Shown here: positions 1 to 10,800 of the stretch, piece by piece
Layout of the letters: every line of letters begins with the position of its first letter
Position numbering within the stretch: position 1 is the stretch's first letter
Origin: Blastocladiella britannica
Lineage: Eukaryota > Blastocladiomycota > Blastocladiomycetes > Blastocladiales > Blastocladiaceae
Assembly: GCA_025349905.2 (NCBI GenBank)
Contig: MU624548.1
Span: 1 to 64,000, forward strand
DNA: 64,000 nt
Reading direction: 5' to 3'
Notes under the pieces: generated by a model
The model's input: the letters and a program-made list of their open reading frames with translations, nothing else
Told to the model about the DNA's origin: nothing
Databases searched by the model: none
Program-made: the position numbers and the translations under genes

Positions 1-431
1 CTACTTAATCCACTCCTACTACCCCAATTCAAAGTTCTGTCTTGCGAACGAGCATATGGCTAACATGTTTATTTCTTTTATTTCTTTTGTATACACTAGA
101 TAGATATAAGGTTTTCGGGATCGGGATGGGGGTATTGGATCGGTCGTGGAATGACAGCCCGGAATTCCGGTAGCATGATCGGACTGAGATAATGCTCGTG
201 GAGTTCCAGCAAGAAAAAGCAACGAGAAAAAACAGCTTGGTTTGGCCAATGGAAAGCCAGGGATCGGAGAGTGGTGCAGGAAAAACAAGGACTGAAGAAT
301 TCCGTTGGCGATAAAACGGACGTTTTTTTCCACGTCGCTTCCATCACTGAATTCCAGCACCTCAACTCTGTTCAGTGCGCAGCCGTGTGGTTGAAAAGAC
401 CGCCACAACTTCATACATCACCATATAAGAA
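1..431. other. left-edge non-coding stretch, upstream of VPS36
   Basis: No convincing coding signal is visible on either strand. The reading frames here are short, and their translations look random with no recognisable domain. The stretch probably holds the promoter and 5' leader of the VPS36 gene that starts at 432, and possibly the tail of a gene lying left of the window. Confidence 0.5.
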
Positions 432-2433
432 ATGGACCGCTGGCTCCCTGCCGAGCTCTCGCCAGCGGGCCGGCCCTTGCTGATGGCCGCAGAGTCCCTG
501 GCTCGAGTGCAGGCCCGCGTCGGCCTCTACCACGGCAGAATTCGCCTCTCAGGCCGCTTCGAGAACGGCGCGATCCACTTGACCTCGCACCGCCTGCTGT
601 ACCTGCCGGCGCTGTCCGACTCTCCCGCCGCCTCTGGAGGAGCGCATAACGGGGGCAGTGCTGCCGCTCTCAACATCGGTGTCCCCAACCTGGATGAATC
701 GGCGCCCGCGTACCAGCTGGATCTGGGCCTTGTCTGCAGCGCATCGCTGAGCGTATGAACTTCAAGTTTTTTTTTTTGTTTCGCGACCCTCGCCCCTCAC
801 GTTATTGTGGCACACAGCCTGGGTTTTTGCGATCGTCGGCGAAAATTGAACTTGAGCTGGAATGGTCCGAGCCAACCTTTTGGCCTACGACCACCACCCC
901 TCCACTGTCTTCAAAGGCCATGGGCGGTGCGCGAGCGCTCCCTCCGACGCCATGGACCTGTCACGTATGCCAGCACGTCCATGTCGATCCGATCGCCGAA
1001 GCCCCGGCAACTGCGTGCGTCCTGTGCGGCAATCGCCGCCGTGTCACGTCGCGGCCATGTGGGTCCTGCACCTACGAGAACGAAGATCCCAATGTCTCTG
1101 CGTGTATCATGTGCGGAGCTCCCCTGGCCCTTTTGCCCGGTGCCAATGGATCGCCCCATTCCTCCTCCTCTTCCTCTGCCGCTGCTGCCGCCAACGATCC
1201 CTTGATCCACCCGTATGCGTGCCTGCGGTGTACGGTCGTGAATGCGCCCGGGACGCGCGTATGCTATGTGTGCGGGATGGTCTTGTTTCGGCTGCGTACC
1301 GCCTCCATCAAGATTTCGTTTCGCGGTGGAGGCGAAAAGGGGTTCTATTCGGCGCTCCTGGACGCCATAAGAGAGCACAGGTGGGCTGCCACTGCTGCAT
1401 CAGATCAGCCGCCGCGGCCATCGTCGCAATCAGATCTGGCGTCTGGCTCCTCGTCACCTTCATCTTCCATGTTGCATGCACCTGCAGCCTCCCCTGCTTC
1501 TTTGGTTTCTGCTACGCCACCGCCTGCCCCGCGGTCAATGGGTTTGTTCTTCATTTCTTCACTCAATCGTGTGCAGCTCATTCATTGGTGTTTTCGCCAC
1601 AAAGGATTGAGCGGCATTGTCGCACAGCACGAGAAAACGCAGTCCACGCAGCGCGAGGCCATGTCGTCGGCCTTTTCCGACTTGGACGCGCTCATGGCCA
1701 AGGCGCAAGACATGGTCAACTTGTCGGCAACCATTGCCAGCAAGCTCAAGTCGCTGAACCGGCCTTCCTCCACCGAAATGACGACTGAATCGTCCACGGA
1801 TGCTCTCGTGGCCGAGTTTCGTGGATACCTTCTCTCGCTTGGTGCCACCACCGCCATTGGTGTCGAGTCAGCAGCATTGGGCAAACGAGCCACGGGAGAC
1901 GACCGCGATCGCGCGCTGGCACGAGATGTGGCCGAGGTCCTCGCTGCGGTGCTGCCCAGTCATGGCGGTATTTTGGGCATGAACGACCTGTATTGCATGT
2001 TTAATCGTGCGCGTGGCATCTGTACGTTGTACCTTTATATTTTGCCTCGTTTTTTTATGGTGAGTTAACGACCATATCTGAACTTGCTGTAGCACTCGTG
2101 TCGCCCAGTGACTTGTGGACAGCAACCCAACAGTTTCCAGCGCTGGGGCTGCCCTGCGTCGCACGCGAGCTGGACTCGGGCGCGCGCGTCGTGCACACAG
2201 CGCGGTTTGCCGACCACGCGCTCTTTGCGGACCTTGATCAGTGGTTGCGACCGCCGGCCGGTCAGCCGCCATGGAGCGGGCAAGGGATTGACGTGGTGAC
2301 CGTGGCACAGCAGCTCGGCGGCGTATCGGTGGCACTGGCCCGTCAGCTCATGGCCCATGCCGTGCGCGAGGGCGTGGTAGTCGTAGACCAGGCGGCCGAG
2401 CGGTGGTACTTTAATGCGTTTATAGCAAGTTAA
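432..2433 (+). CDS. VPS36: ESCRT-II subunit VPS36 (GLUE domain with inserted zinc fingers)
   Basis: Three exons, 432-752, 818-2021 and 2093-2433, join in frame to 621 residues. Residues 1-120 and about 270-300 are the two halves of a GLUE (split PH) domain, which in this family binds phosphoinositide and ubiquitin. Between them are zinc ribbons of NZF type: a WxCxxC...CxxC unit near residue 150, then further CxxC pairs near 182-205 and 240-260. Such an insertion is known from yeast Vps36. The C-terminal half is the EAP30-type winged-helix region; the exon 2/3 junction restores the conserved stretch ARGISLVSPSDLW. The protein acts on endosomes with VPS22 and VPS25, sorting ubiquitinated cargo into multivesicular bodies. 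Donors are GTATGA and GTACGT. The start is the first ATG of the frame. The 3' end nearly abuts the convergent RasGEF gene, with 30 bases between stop codons. Confidence 0.88.
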
Positions 2434-2463
2434 ATGCACGACTTTTTCATTTCTATTCAAAAT

Positions 2464-5400
2464 TCATGGCGACGGAAGGCCAGGAGGAGCAGTAGTCGCA
2501 GCATCGGCATCAGCAGGAACATCAGAAGACGACGACGATTTCGGTGGCGCAACAATTGTCGGCGACGATGGCGGCGGCGGCTGAGGCTGGTTCTCTTCAT
2601 CGGTTCCATCCAGGCCAAAGAGGGTCGCAGCATCCCGCTCAATCTCGGAAGTCGTCCCCGACCCAGACGATTCCTGGTCAGCGAGCATCGGGGAAGACCC
2701 GACCGCCGCACCAGCACCGCCGCGCAGACTCTGCGACCTCCATCCTCGGCTCCCAGCTGCACCACCATTACCACTACCGGCACCAAACAAACTTGCAACC
2801 GATCCGGAGAGCGTCCGGAGCCGCCCACGAGCAGTAGGTGCCGTTGGCCCACCCGTCAAAGCGGAGGATCCTCCACCAGTGCTCCCGCCTCCGCCTCCGC
2901 CCGCAGTACCGCTGGCGGCGAGCGTGGATACCGGGAGTGCGGGCCGGTATCGGGCGATGTGCTCCTCCAGCTTTTCTTGGGTGAGGATCCGAATGTCCAT
3001 GTTCCATGCGGCCGTTGCGTCAAAGGGAGCAACGGCGCCGAGAGCGAGCAAAAGCCCGGGGTCGGGGGGCGGGTATGGATTGACACTGCCAGTGGAGGAC
3101 TGCAAGTCCATGAGAATTTTCACCATCGGGAGGTAAATGGTGAGCCATGAGGTGGATCCGCGCGGGTTGGTTGGGATCTGGAAGTGCGAGGCAAGGGCCA
3201 GGTGAAGGGCTATTATTATTTCGTGATGAGCTGTGACCCACGTTTTAAAACGAACAGGGAGTGACGAACCAAGGCATGGGACTTTGGTGACGGGACCAGT
3301 GGACGAGACGTAGGTTCGATACTTTTCAAACTGATCGGCGGGATCCACATGATCAAGGAGGGACCGCATGAGCCGGATGTACTTGGGCTCCATGTCCTGT
3401 AAATTTGAATGATTTGTCAAGGGCCGCACATGAGATAAGAAAAAGTATAGAGCGCACCTCCCACAGTCCTCGCTGGAACACAATCCACGGACTCCGCAAG
3501 GCGCCAATGAGAATGCACGCGGAATTCATGGCTCCAGCATCGACAAGCGCAACCGCAAGCTTGATGGCGCGCTTTACTGCCGCACAGCGCCGTCGAGCAC
3601 CCTGTGCGTTGTGAACTCCGTGCAACACCCATCGGTAGAGCTCGGTCGAGTACGCCAAGTATCGTCGGAATGACCGAAGGGTGCCGTGGGTTCGCACAAT
3701 GCCCCGGCGCGCAACCAAGTCCAGGACTGGGAGCGACACAATGGACGCATAGTGTCGATCAGCGGCCAGAAACAGGGTAGTGAGCGAAGAGATATCCATC
3801 GCATCAAGGTGCAGTGCTCCCTCGGGGAGTTTTGTCGATGTGGTGGACGCAGAAGTTGGCGCGGGAGATCCTGCTGAGAATGACGCGGGACTTTCTGGAA
3901 ATGGTGAGGGGACACGATTTGGCGAGGTGGACGATGCCGCCACTGCCGATGGTCCAGGCGCCCCGGTGGCAAACCCTTGGAGACGCGCCATGACATTCAT
4001 GCGGGTGCGCGCATTCAGTGCGGGCCCGAGCGTGCATGCGGCAAGGTGGTACGCGGCACTGTCGGGAGCGCTTGGGTCCTTTCCCAGGCGCTCCAGCTCT
4101 GCCACCCACTCCTTGATACGCTTCTCTAGGCCCACTGTAAGCGAGACATCGTCATAGAACATGAATAGCCAGACACGGGCAATGCGCTCCACGTTTCGCT
4201 GAATGCTCGCGCGGTCCCGAGTGCCTGCTGGCGGCGTAAATGCCTTAATGAGCGTCACCAGCAAAGTTGCAGGGTCAGCGTGTAGTCGGTACAGTGCCAG
4301 AAACGTGGCCGCGGCGGCATCATCCACCAGAGCGACCGGTGGAGCTGAAAGAGCACTGTTGCCAGGAAGCACGCTTTTGGTCGCTGTTCGGGCAGAGGCC
4401 GCACTGGCACTGTTGGCGCGTCCCGTAGTTGTTCGCGTGCTACCGCCCGTCGAGGACGTGTCGGTGGAGCTCATTGGAGTCGACTGGTTGATCGTACCGA
4501 GCGCACCGAGAGCAGATTCTGATCGGCGGGTAAGCACATGTTGAAGCAGTACCCCAACTGTCGAGCTTTGTGTGTCCTCGCCACCACTTTCGGAGGTGGG
4601 CGAGCCACTGGCAGCTGGAGTTTGACCGTCAAACTGGAGAGCAAAGGGCTTGGCCTCCTCTGGTGCAATCATGTGCACGGGCGGCATGGCTGGTGTCGGT
4701 GGTGCCAGCGCGCCAGTGCCCAAGTGTTGGTGCTCCGCATACAGATATCGGGTCGCTGCTTCCATCAGTCCAGCGACTGAGGTTGGGGCAATGTCGCCAA
4801 AGAGTGCTCTTCCGGTCATCAGCTCCATGGAGGCGGGTAATGGGAGATCGCGCTGCGGCACTGCTGGTAGCACCGCCACATCGGACATGAGTTGTGTATG
4901 CCATTCGCTGAATCCGTCGCCGTCCGTATCTGTGCAATCAATATTTTAGTTTTATGAAAACCAACAGTCGAAAAAGTGTATAATACCCTCTTCAACCACG
5001 TTGGACGGATCCAAGAGTTTTCCTCGGCTCCCAGACGAGTCAATGGCCAATGCCGTTGAAGATGACCCAATTGCTGCCGGATCGTGATGGCTCGCCAAGA
5101 GGCTGGCGGAACTGGTGCTCTTTTTCTTGCTCATCCGCAGCAGTGTGCTAAGGCTGCCCTTGCGCTCACCTTGGGTAAGTTTCTGGTTCGAATCAGGCGG
5201 ACTAGCCACATAGGACGACGTTCGAGGTGCGCCAGTCAAGTCAGTTTGTGAGTGTCGACCAGGTAGCGGGTGTAGCCCAGTTCCAACTGAACCGCTCGAA
5301 AAGACTCGCCCTCGAGGAGATCGGCTCAGGCTCGAGGATCCTGCTGCTGCGGGCGAAGATGGAGCAGCCGCATGGCGGGTGGTAGCAGAGGACGCATTCC

Positions 5401-5497
5401 GTGGAGATGCTGCAGACTTGGACGCTTGCCCTTCCAGAGATTCCGTTGATACAGCCAGCGGGGGCGTCGCCACCGCCCCAATTCCGGTGGGCGCCAT
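2464..5497 (-). CDS. Ras-family guanine nucleotide exchange factor (RasGEF_N + CDC25 domain)
   Basis: Exons on the minus strand are 5497-4987, 4929-3458 and 3396-2464, giving 971 residues. The N-terminal ~360 residues are Ser/Pro-rich and probably disordered. A RasGEF_N-like helical segment spans about 370-470. The catalytic CDC25 domain starts near residue 545. It includes the stretch MNSACILIGALRSPW, equivalent to the family's 'NFNSxxAIxxGLxSxxxxRL' motif, and runs into exon 3 (DMEPKYIRLMRSLLDHVDP and on). The C-terminal ~170 residues are again low complexity. Such proteins load Ras or Rap GTPases with GTP at membranes. A 78-base frame-neutral stretch, 3255-3178, begins GTTCGT, ends CAG and is AT-rich, so it may be a fourth intron; splicing it would remove 26 residues from the catalytic domain. 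The exact GTPase target cannot be told. It is divergent from the kinase gene at 5883. Confidence 0.75.
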
Positions 5498-5882
5498 GTT
5501 GTAGTTTTAAATTTTATGTTATATTATGATTTTTTGAAAACTATAATCGTGTACCATGATGTCAGGAATGCGTTGTTCCCATTTAACTTTTGATTTTCCA
5601 TTAATATATATAACTCGGATCGGATTGCCTAAAACTTCTCTCCAAAATATATATTACGATCTTAAATTTCTTGTATGTGCAACTCTCCTCTCCTCTTCTC
5701 TCCTCTCCTCTTGCAAGCTGTTTCGATCGCTCATTAACATTCAATCCCACAGAGAGACTTTGATAATCCGCTAGACGCCGACTTTATATTTTTTCCGAGA
5801 AAAAAAAAGACGGATCCAAGACTTGCAACATCTTTTGACACCTTTCCTCCACATCCACTCTGCGAGCGGACCCTAAACAACA
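5498..5882. promoter_or_regulatory. divergent intergenic region between RasGEF and PASK-like kinase
   Basis: This is 385 bases between two divergent start codons. It is AT-rich, with TATA-like runs near 5603-5612 and 5650, and a nearly pure pyrimidine tract of CTCCT-type repeats at about 5684-5712 on the plus strand. No coding potential is seen. It presumably carries both promoters. Confidence 0.5.
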
Positions 5883-7736
5883 ATGCCCGGATTCTCCTTC
5901 TTCTCCCGCCCCTCAAACGCAATCGGTGACGAGCACCTTCCCGGCAAGACGATCCTCTCCAACCCTACCGGTCTGCGCACCCTAGGATCCCTGCCGCCGC
6001 GTGCCGGATCGGCGCCAGCGGATGCTTCCAAGGCGACATTGCATGGCACCAGCTCGGGGGCAACCCTCAACAACACCTTCACCACTTTCTCGTCACCCGC
6101 GATTCCCACAACCGGCTACGGGATGTCTCCGCAGGTGCCGTCCAAGTGGCTGGATCCCAGCTCCGCTTCCAGTGTCGCTGGCCCGCATCACACGTCAAGC
6201 ATCACCAAGCTCGCCAAGAGTGTTCAGGCTCGCGCCGACTCGGGAATCAAGACGGGCAACTCGATGACTGAGGTGGGAACGGGAGACGCGTCGTCCAACG
6301 ACATGTTCGGGTGGCCGTCGGCAGGTGTATCATTGCCCCCTGCAACCATCAACGGCAGCGGATCCTCCACGCCGGCCACGAGTCTGTCGTCTGCAGAGGC
6401 GTCGCCCAAGCCGTCGCTGTCGTCCAAGTTCACCATGCAAAAGGTGCTGCAGCGCTGGCTCAAGCCGTCCGGCGCCTCGGTCGCGACGACGGCGGCGGCA
6501 GAAGCGACAGCCGCACAATGGAAACCCACCTCAGCACCGCAAGCGACGACGAGCCACCCGACCCTTGTCAGCGCCGACAGCAAAGACGTCATGACCGAAC
6601 AGCAGCAATCGGTGCTGCCGCCACCTCCGGCCGTGATTGTCCTGCCTACGGTGGCAGCCAAGAAAGAAAAGCTGACGCCCGAGCAAAAGCAAGCCAAAGC
6701 ACTTGCCGAGCGCGAGCGACGGCTCCAAGAAGTGCTCAGCGTCCTCGAGGGCCGCAAGCGACTTCCCGACGGCATGGAGGATCTCCAGTTTGCTAATTTC
6801 ATTGGCGACGGCACCTACGGCTTTGTGGTGACGGCGTGGCGCGGGACGCAAGAGGTCGCAGTCAAGTTCATTTTCCGCGACAAGATTCCGGCCACCGCGT
6901 GGATGCACGACGAAAAGTACGGCGACGTGCCGTCCGAAATTTACTTTTTGGCCAACATGAACCACCCGAATCTGGTCAGCTTGCTCGGGTGCTACAAGGA
7001 TGAGAACTACATCATGGCCGTCACCGAGCTGCACGGCACGTCGTGGGACTACGCCAACCCGGTCCTGCAACAAAAGCCGTACGAGGGCCTCCGCACCACC
7101 CCGCGTGCTCAGCGCGTCGGATCCGAGGGTAAAGGTGACCTCAACACGCTGTCGAGTCTGAGCGCGTCGCAGCGCGAGATGCTGCGGCCACGCGTCAGCT
7201 GCGACTTGTTTGAGTGCATTGACGCCCACGAGTACTTTCCCGAGAACATTGTCCGCCACATTTTCCGCCAAGTGGTCGACGTGGTGGCGTACCTGTACTC
7301 CAAGAACATTGTGCACCGGGACCTCAAGGACGAGAACATTGTAATTGACGAGGCGTACAACATCAAGCTGATTGACTTTGGGTCGGCCGCGTTCATCCCA
7401 AGCGAGGGCAAGCCGCTCTTTGACAAGTTCTTGGGCACCATGGACTTTGCCGCCCCCGAGATCATCGAGGGGTACAAGTACCGCGGCCCCGAGGTCGAGG
7501 TGTGGGCGCTCGGCGTGCTGCTATACATTTTGGTGTTCCGCCAGATCCCGTTCAAGTCCCAACAGGACACGGTCACGGTGGTGTACCGCAAGCCTGTCGA
7601 GTTAATTGACTTTTACCCAGGGGCACACCAGCTGTACGATCTGCTCGACAAGATGCTCGTGCATGATGCGTCTCGCCGGGTCAAGGTCCAGGATATCCTG
7701 GCTCACCCATGGTTTGCCATGGGCCAGCGGGCATAG
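5883..7736 (+). CDS. PAS-kinase-type serine/threonine kinase lacking a PAS domain
   Basis: A single exon of 617 residues. Residues 1-295 are low complexity (Ser, Ala, Pro, Thr) with a charged helix at about 260-295. The kinase domain spans about 298-615. It has the glycine loop GDGTYG, the lysine in VAVKF, HRDLKDEN near residue 478, DFG near 497, and APEIIEG in the activation segment. The HRDLKDENIVID / IKLIDFGSAA combination is typical of PASK and yeast Psk1/Psk2, which link nutrient status to sugar metabolism and translation. An insert of about 50 residues follows the kinase N-lobe (residues 395-440). No PAS-like fold is recognisable in the N-terminus, which is unusual for the family. The ATG at 5883 follows a short AC-rich leader. 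The gene is convergent with SEC7, with 114 bases between stop codons. Confidence 0.8.
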   Translation: MPGFSFFSRPSNAIGDEHLPGKTILSNPTGLRTLGSLPPRAGSAPADASKATLHGTSSGATLNNTFTTFSSPAIPTTGYGMSPQVPSKWLDPSSASSVAGPHHTSSITKLAKSVQARADSGIKTGNSMTEVGTGDASSNDMFGWPSAGVSLPPATINGSGSSTPATSLSSAEASPKPSLSSKFTMQKVLQRWLKPSGASVATTAAAEATAAQWKPTSAPQATTSHPTLVSADSKDVMTEQQQSVLPPPPAVIVLPTVAAKKEKLTPEQKQAKALAERERRLQEVLSVLEGRKRLPDGMEDLQFANFIGDGTYGFVVTAWRGTQEVAVKFIFRDKIPATAWMHDEKYGDVPSEIYFLANMNHPNLVSLLGCYKDENYIMAVTELHGTSWDYANPVLQQKPYEGLRTTPRAQRVGSEGKGDLNTLSSLSASQREMLRPRVSCDLFECIDAHEYFPENIVRHIFRQVVDVVAYLYSKNIVHRDLKDENIVIDEAYNIKLIDFGSAAFIPSEGKPLFDKFLGTMDFAAPEIIEGYKYRGPEVEVWALGVLLYILVFRQIPFKSQQDTVTVVYRKPVELIDFYPGAHQLYDLLDKMLVHDASRRVKVQDILAHPWFAMGQRA

Positions 7737-7850
7737 AGTCGCTCTATTTTGTCAATTTGCTAATTTTTTTGAATACATTACTCGGACCAGCTCCACCCAT
7801 CCATTATACCTTAAAACATCAATAAATTAAGTTAAAGGACAAGAATTGCG

Positions 7851-10800
7851 TCATGGTATCGGTGACACGGGGGTAACGCTTGGATCCGTTGTCGGCGCTA
7901 CCGTGGGAGCAGCAGCAGTCCACATGGGGGTCAAGATGTGCAAGTTCACTTGCTCGAGGTATGTCACTGCGGCCAGGCGCGTGCTTGGTTCTTCTTCCCG
8001 GAGCAAGGTTAAGGCGCGAGTGAAAAAGTGCCTTGCGATGGGAGTGGCTGGTGTCGAGCATGCGGGCGACCCAAACAACAGATCCCCGAGGCGGCCGTAA
8101 AACAACACGAGGCTCGGAGCGACAAATGGTTTGGCCTTGATGGCCAGCGCCGATCCCGTGGTCAGCGTCGCGGGCAGCGACAAGAACTCGTCAATCAGAT
8201 CATCCCCGACGTCTTGCAAGAGCCCGAGGTACGGTTTCTCCTGTCCCGCAAATCCGCTGAGAATGCTGCCCAGGCAAGTCATGACCAGCGAGGTCGCCAG
8301 TGCCTCTTGGCGGGTCAAGTTGGGCGGATTGGCCGTTAGTCCCGCCCGCCAGATCCGGCCGCGGAGGTCCATGTTGCCGTTAAATGACCGGGCAAAGTCG
8401 CGCGACGTGCGCAGCAGTGGCAGCGCACCCACGAGAAACTCGAGTGGAATCCCCGGCTGCGACGACGTCAGGAACGGTTGCAAATTGTTGAGCAGCGACA
8501 GGTGCGCGATGCAGTGCTGCATGACCATCCCAAATTCGGGGGCCTTGGGCGCATCCGAGTCGCCCGGCGCGGGGGCAACGTTCTCCAGACCGCGGGGGAG
8601 AGTAGCCTGTGCGAGCTTGCTCATGGTCGCAATCAATGTCGGCCAGACAGACACCAGCTTGGAGCCATCGTTTGTTGCTGCGCCGGCAGCACCGTTGCTG
8701 TTGGCCAAGTTGGATGGTGGTGCGGACGTGGACGGCGACGCAGCCCCTGTGGTGGACGGAAGCGCTGCGGCGTGCTTGAGCATTTCTTGAAAGCACACGA
8801 CGGCACATTGTGCGATATTCTCGTTGTTTTGGGCAACAGCGAGCGTCATCACTTGGCAAAGGTTGGCCAGGAGTGCTGCGTTGAGCGGCTGCGCCATCCA
8901 GAGCCGAACCAGGCGCTGCATTGCCTGCACCCATACCACGTCGAGCTTGTGGTTGTCGAGAAAGAGCGGCAAGAGCACCGTGTCGCATACCACCCGTGGC
9001 ACAAATGTCATGGTTTGCACGGACCCAAACAGGAGCTCCACTGCGCGCGACCGCAACGTCAGCGTCGGTTGTTGGAGTGCCACTGCGGTGAGCCCTCGGA
9101 GTACTTGGGTGCGGTCCGACTGGATGCCGGCAAGGATATCGAGAAGCTGCTCGGCGCCGTCCGTCGCGCAGCTGCACACCTCGGACAGGCACACAATATA
9201 GTCGACCGCGGCCCCCGACGCCTGGATCTCGGGAAAATGCGGCTGGACAAACACCAGCAGATCCTTGGCGGTGGCGTGGTGCCTGCCAATCAAAATGACG
9301 GGGAACACGGCCTTCCAGCCCGACTTGAGGTTGCAGAAGCGAGCGCGCACAATCTGCAGCAGCGACACCAAGATCATCTCTTGGAGCTCGGGCGTCGTGG
9401 CCTGGCGCATCATCGTCTCGAACGGCCGCATAAACTCAACCTGGGAGCTGAAATGGGCGAGCTCCTCGCGTTCCAGGAACTTGGATGTGAGCTGGCGCAG
9501 CGAGTCGACCGCAAAGCGCGCAATTTCCTCGTCAATCTTGACCACATTCTCAAAGTACCCCAGGACAAGGCGGAAGATTTGGTTGAACTCGAATCGAACT
9601 GTTTTTAACATTTTAGTTCCACGAACAATATGAAAAAAAAAAGAAGCAGCACGCACTCCGATTAATGTTGTACGAGGCAACCTCAACCAGACGCTGCAAA
9701 GAATAGCTGCGCTTGTCGGCAACTTCTTGGCTGGAAACGTTGCACAATGCCGTGATAAAGTGAATGAGCGCCGGGGCCGGCCACTGCGCCGTACCAGTGA
9801 AGATGCGGTCAACCCGGAGCATGGCCTCGTTGTCGAGAGAGACGCCGCGCTTGTCGAGCTGCGACAGGCAGGCAAGGATCGGTTCCCACGACTCGTTGAG
9901 CGTGCTGCCCATGGTGTGCGCTGTTGAGATGAGCGCAGAGACTTGGCTCATGTCGATTTCGTTTGTCGCAGCGGCACTGGACGTCGACATCAGTCCCGCG
10001 AGCTCCACAAACGACTGCACCGCTTCTTGGCGCTCGTCCTTGAGCCCAAAGTGGCACGCAATCTCGAGGCACGTTTGAAGACCAAGGGCACTGCGTGAGG
10101 CGACAAGTGTCTGGACCACCGTCGTGTGCGCGCCTTGGTAAATCAGCCGCGAGTAATCCGGAAGCTCGGCCGTCTTCCAAACAGACATGTCCTTGGCTCC
10201 GCGCATCTTGTGCTGCGACCGCTTTTGGATGGCCTGGGCCTCGCGCTTGTACATTTCGTTGCGCTGCTCCTCCGTCTCGGCCACCTCGTCCACATTGGGT
10301 GCGTCTTCGAGCTGGATTTCATTGTCCTTGATCTGGATTTGTTTATGAATCAAGTCAATCCCGCGTTTATAAAAAAAGGAGAAATACAAAAGGTACCTCG
10401 TCGAAGATATTGCCAAAGTAGTCGTCCGTCAGGGCACCCGTGTTATCAATACGCCGGTTATTCTTGATGAAATCGTCCTTGGTCATGCGCTTTTTCACTT
10501 GCTTCGAGTGCTGGTCGGTGTTGAGCATGATGACTGAGAACGCAAGCACGTACGCGGTGTCGGCATGGGTGAAAATCGACGGGTTGTCACCGCAGTACTT
10601 GTCGGCAAACTTTTCCATGATCCGATCGATCTTTTGTGCCTCGCCGGGCAACCGAAACCCGGACAGGAACGTGCGAAGGGCATCCACAAAGTCGAGGTCG
10701 TGAAAATCCATCACGTCCACGTACGCATGCATCACCGCGATCGCCGACAGCTCGCCCAGGTACTCGCCGAGCTTGGTCTTGCTGGGAGCGCTCGCGTGCA

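Noticed and set aside
19..414. 131-residue open frame on the minus strand at the left edge.
   Set aside because: Random-looking composition, no domain, and it sits where the VPS36 promoter is expected.
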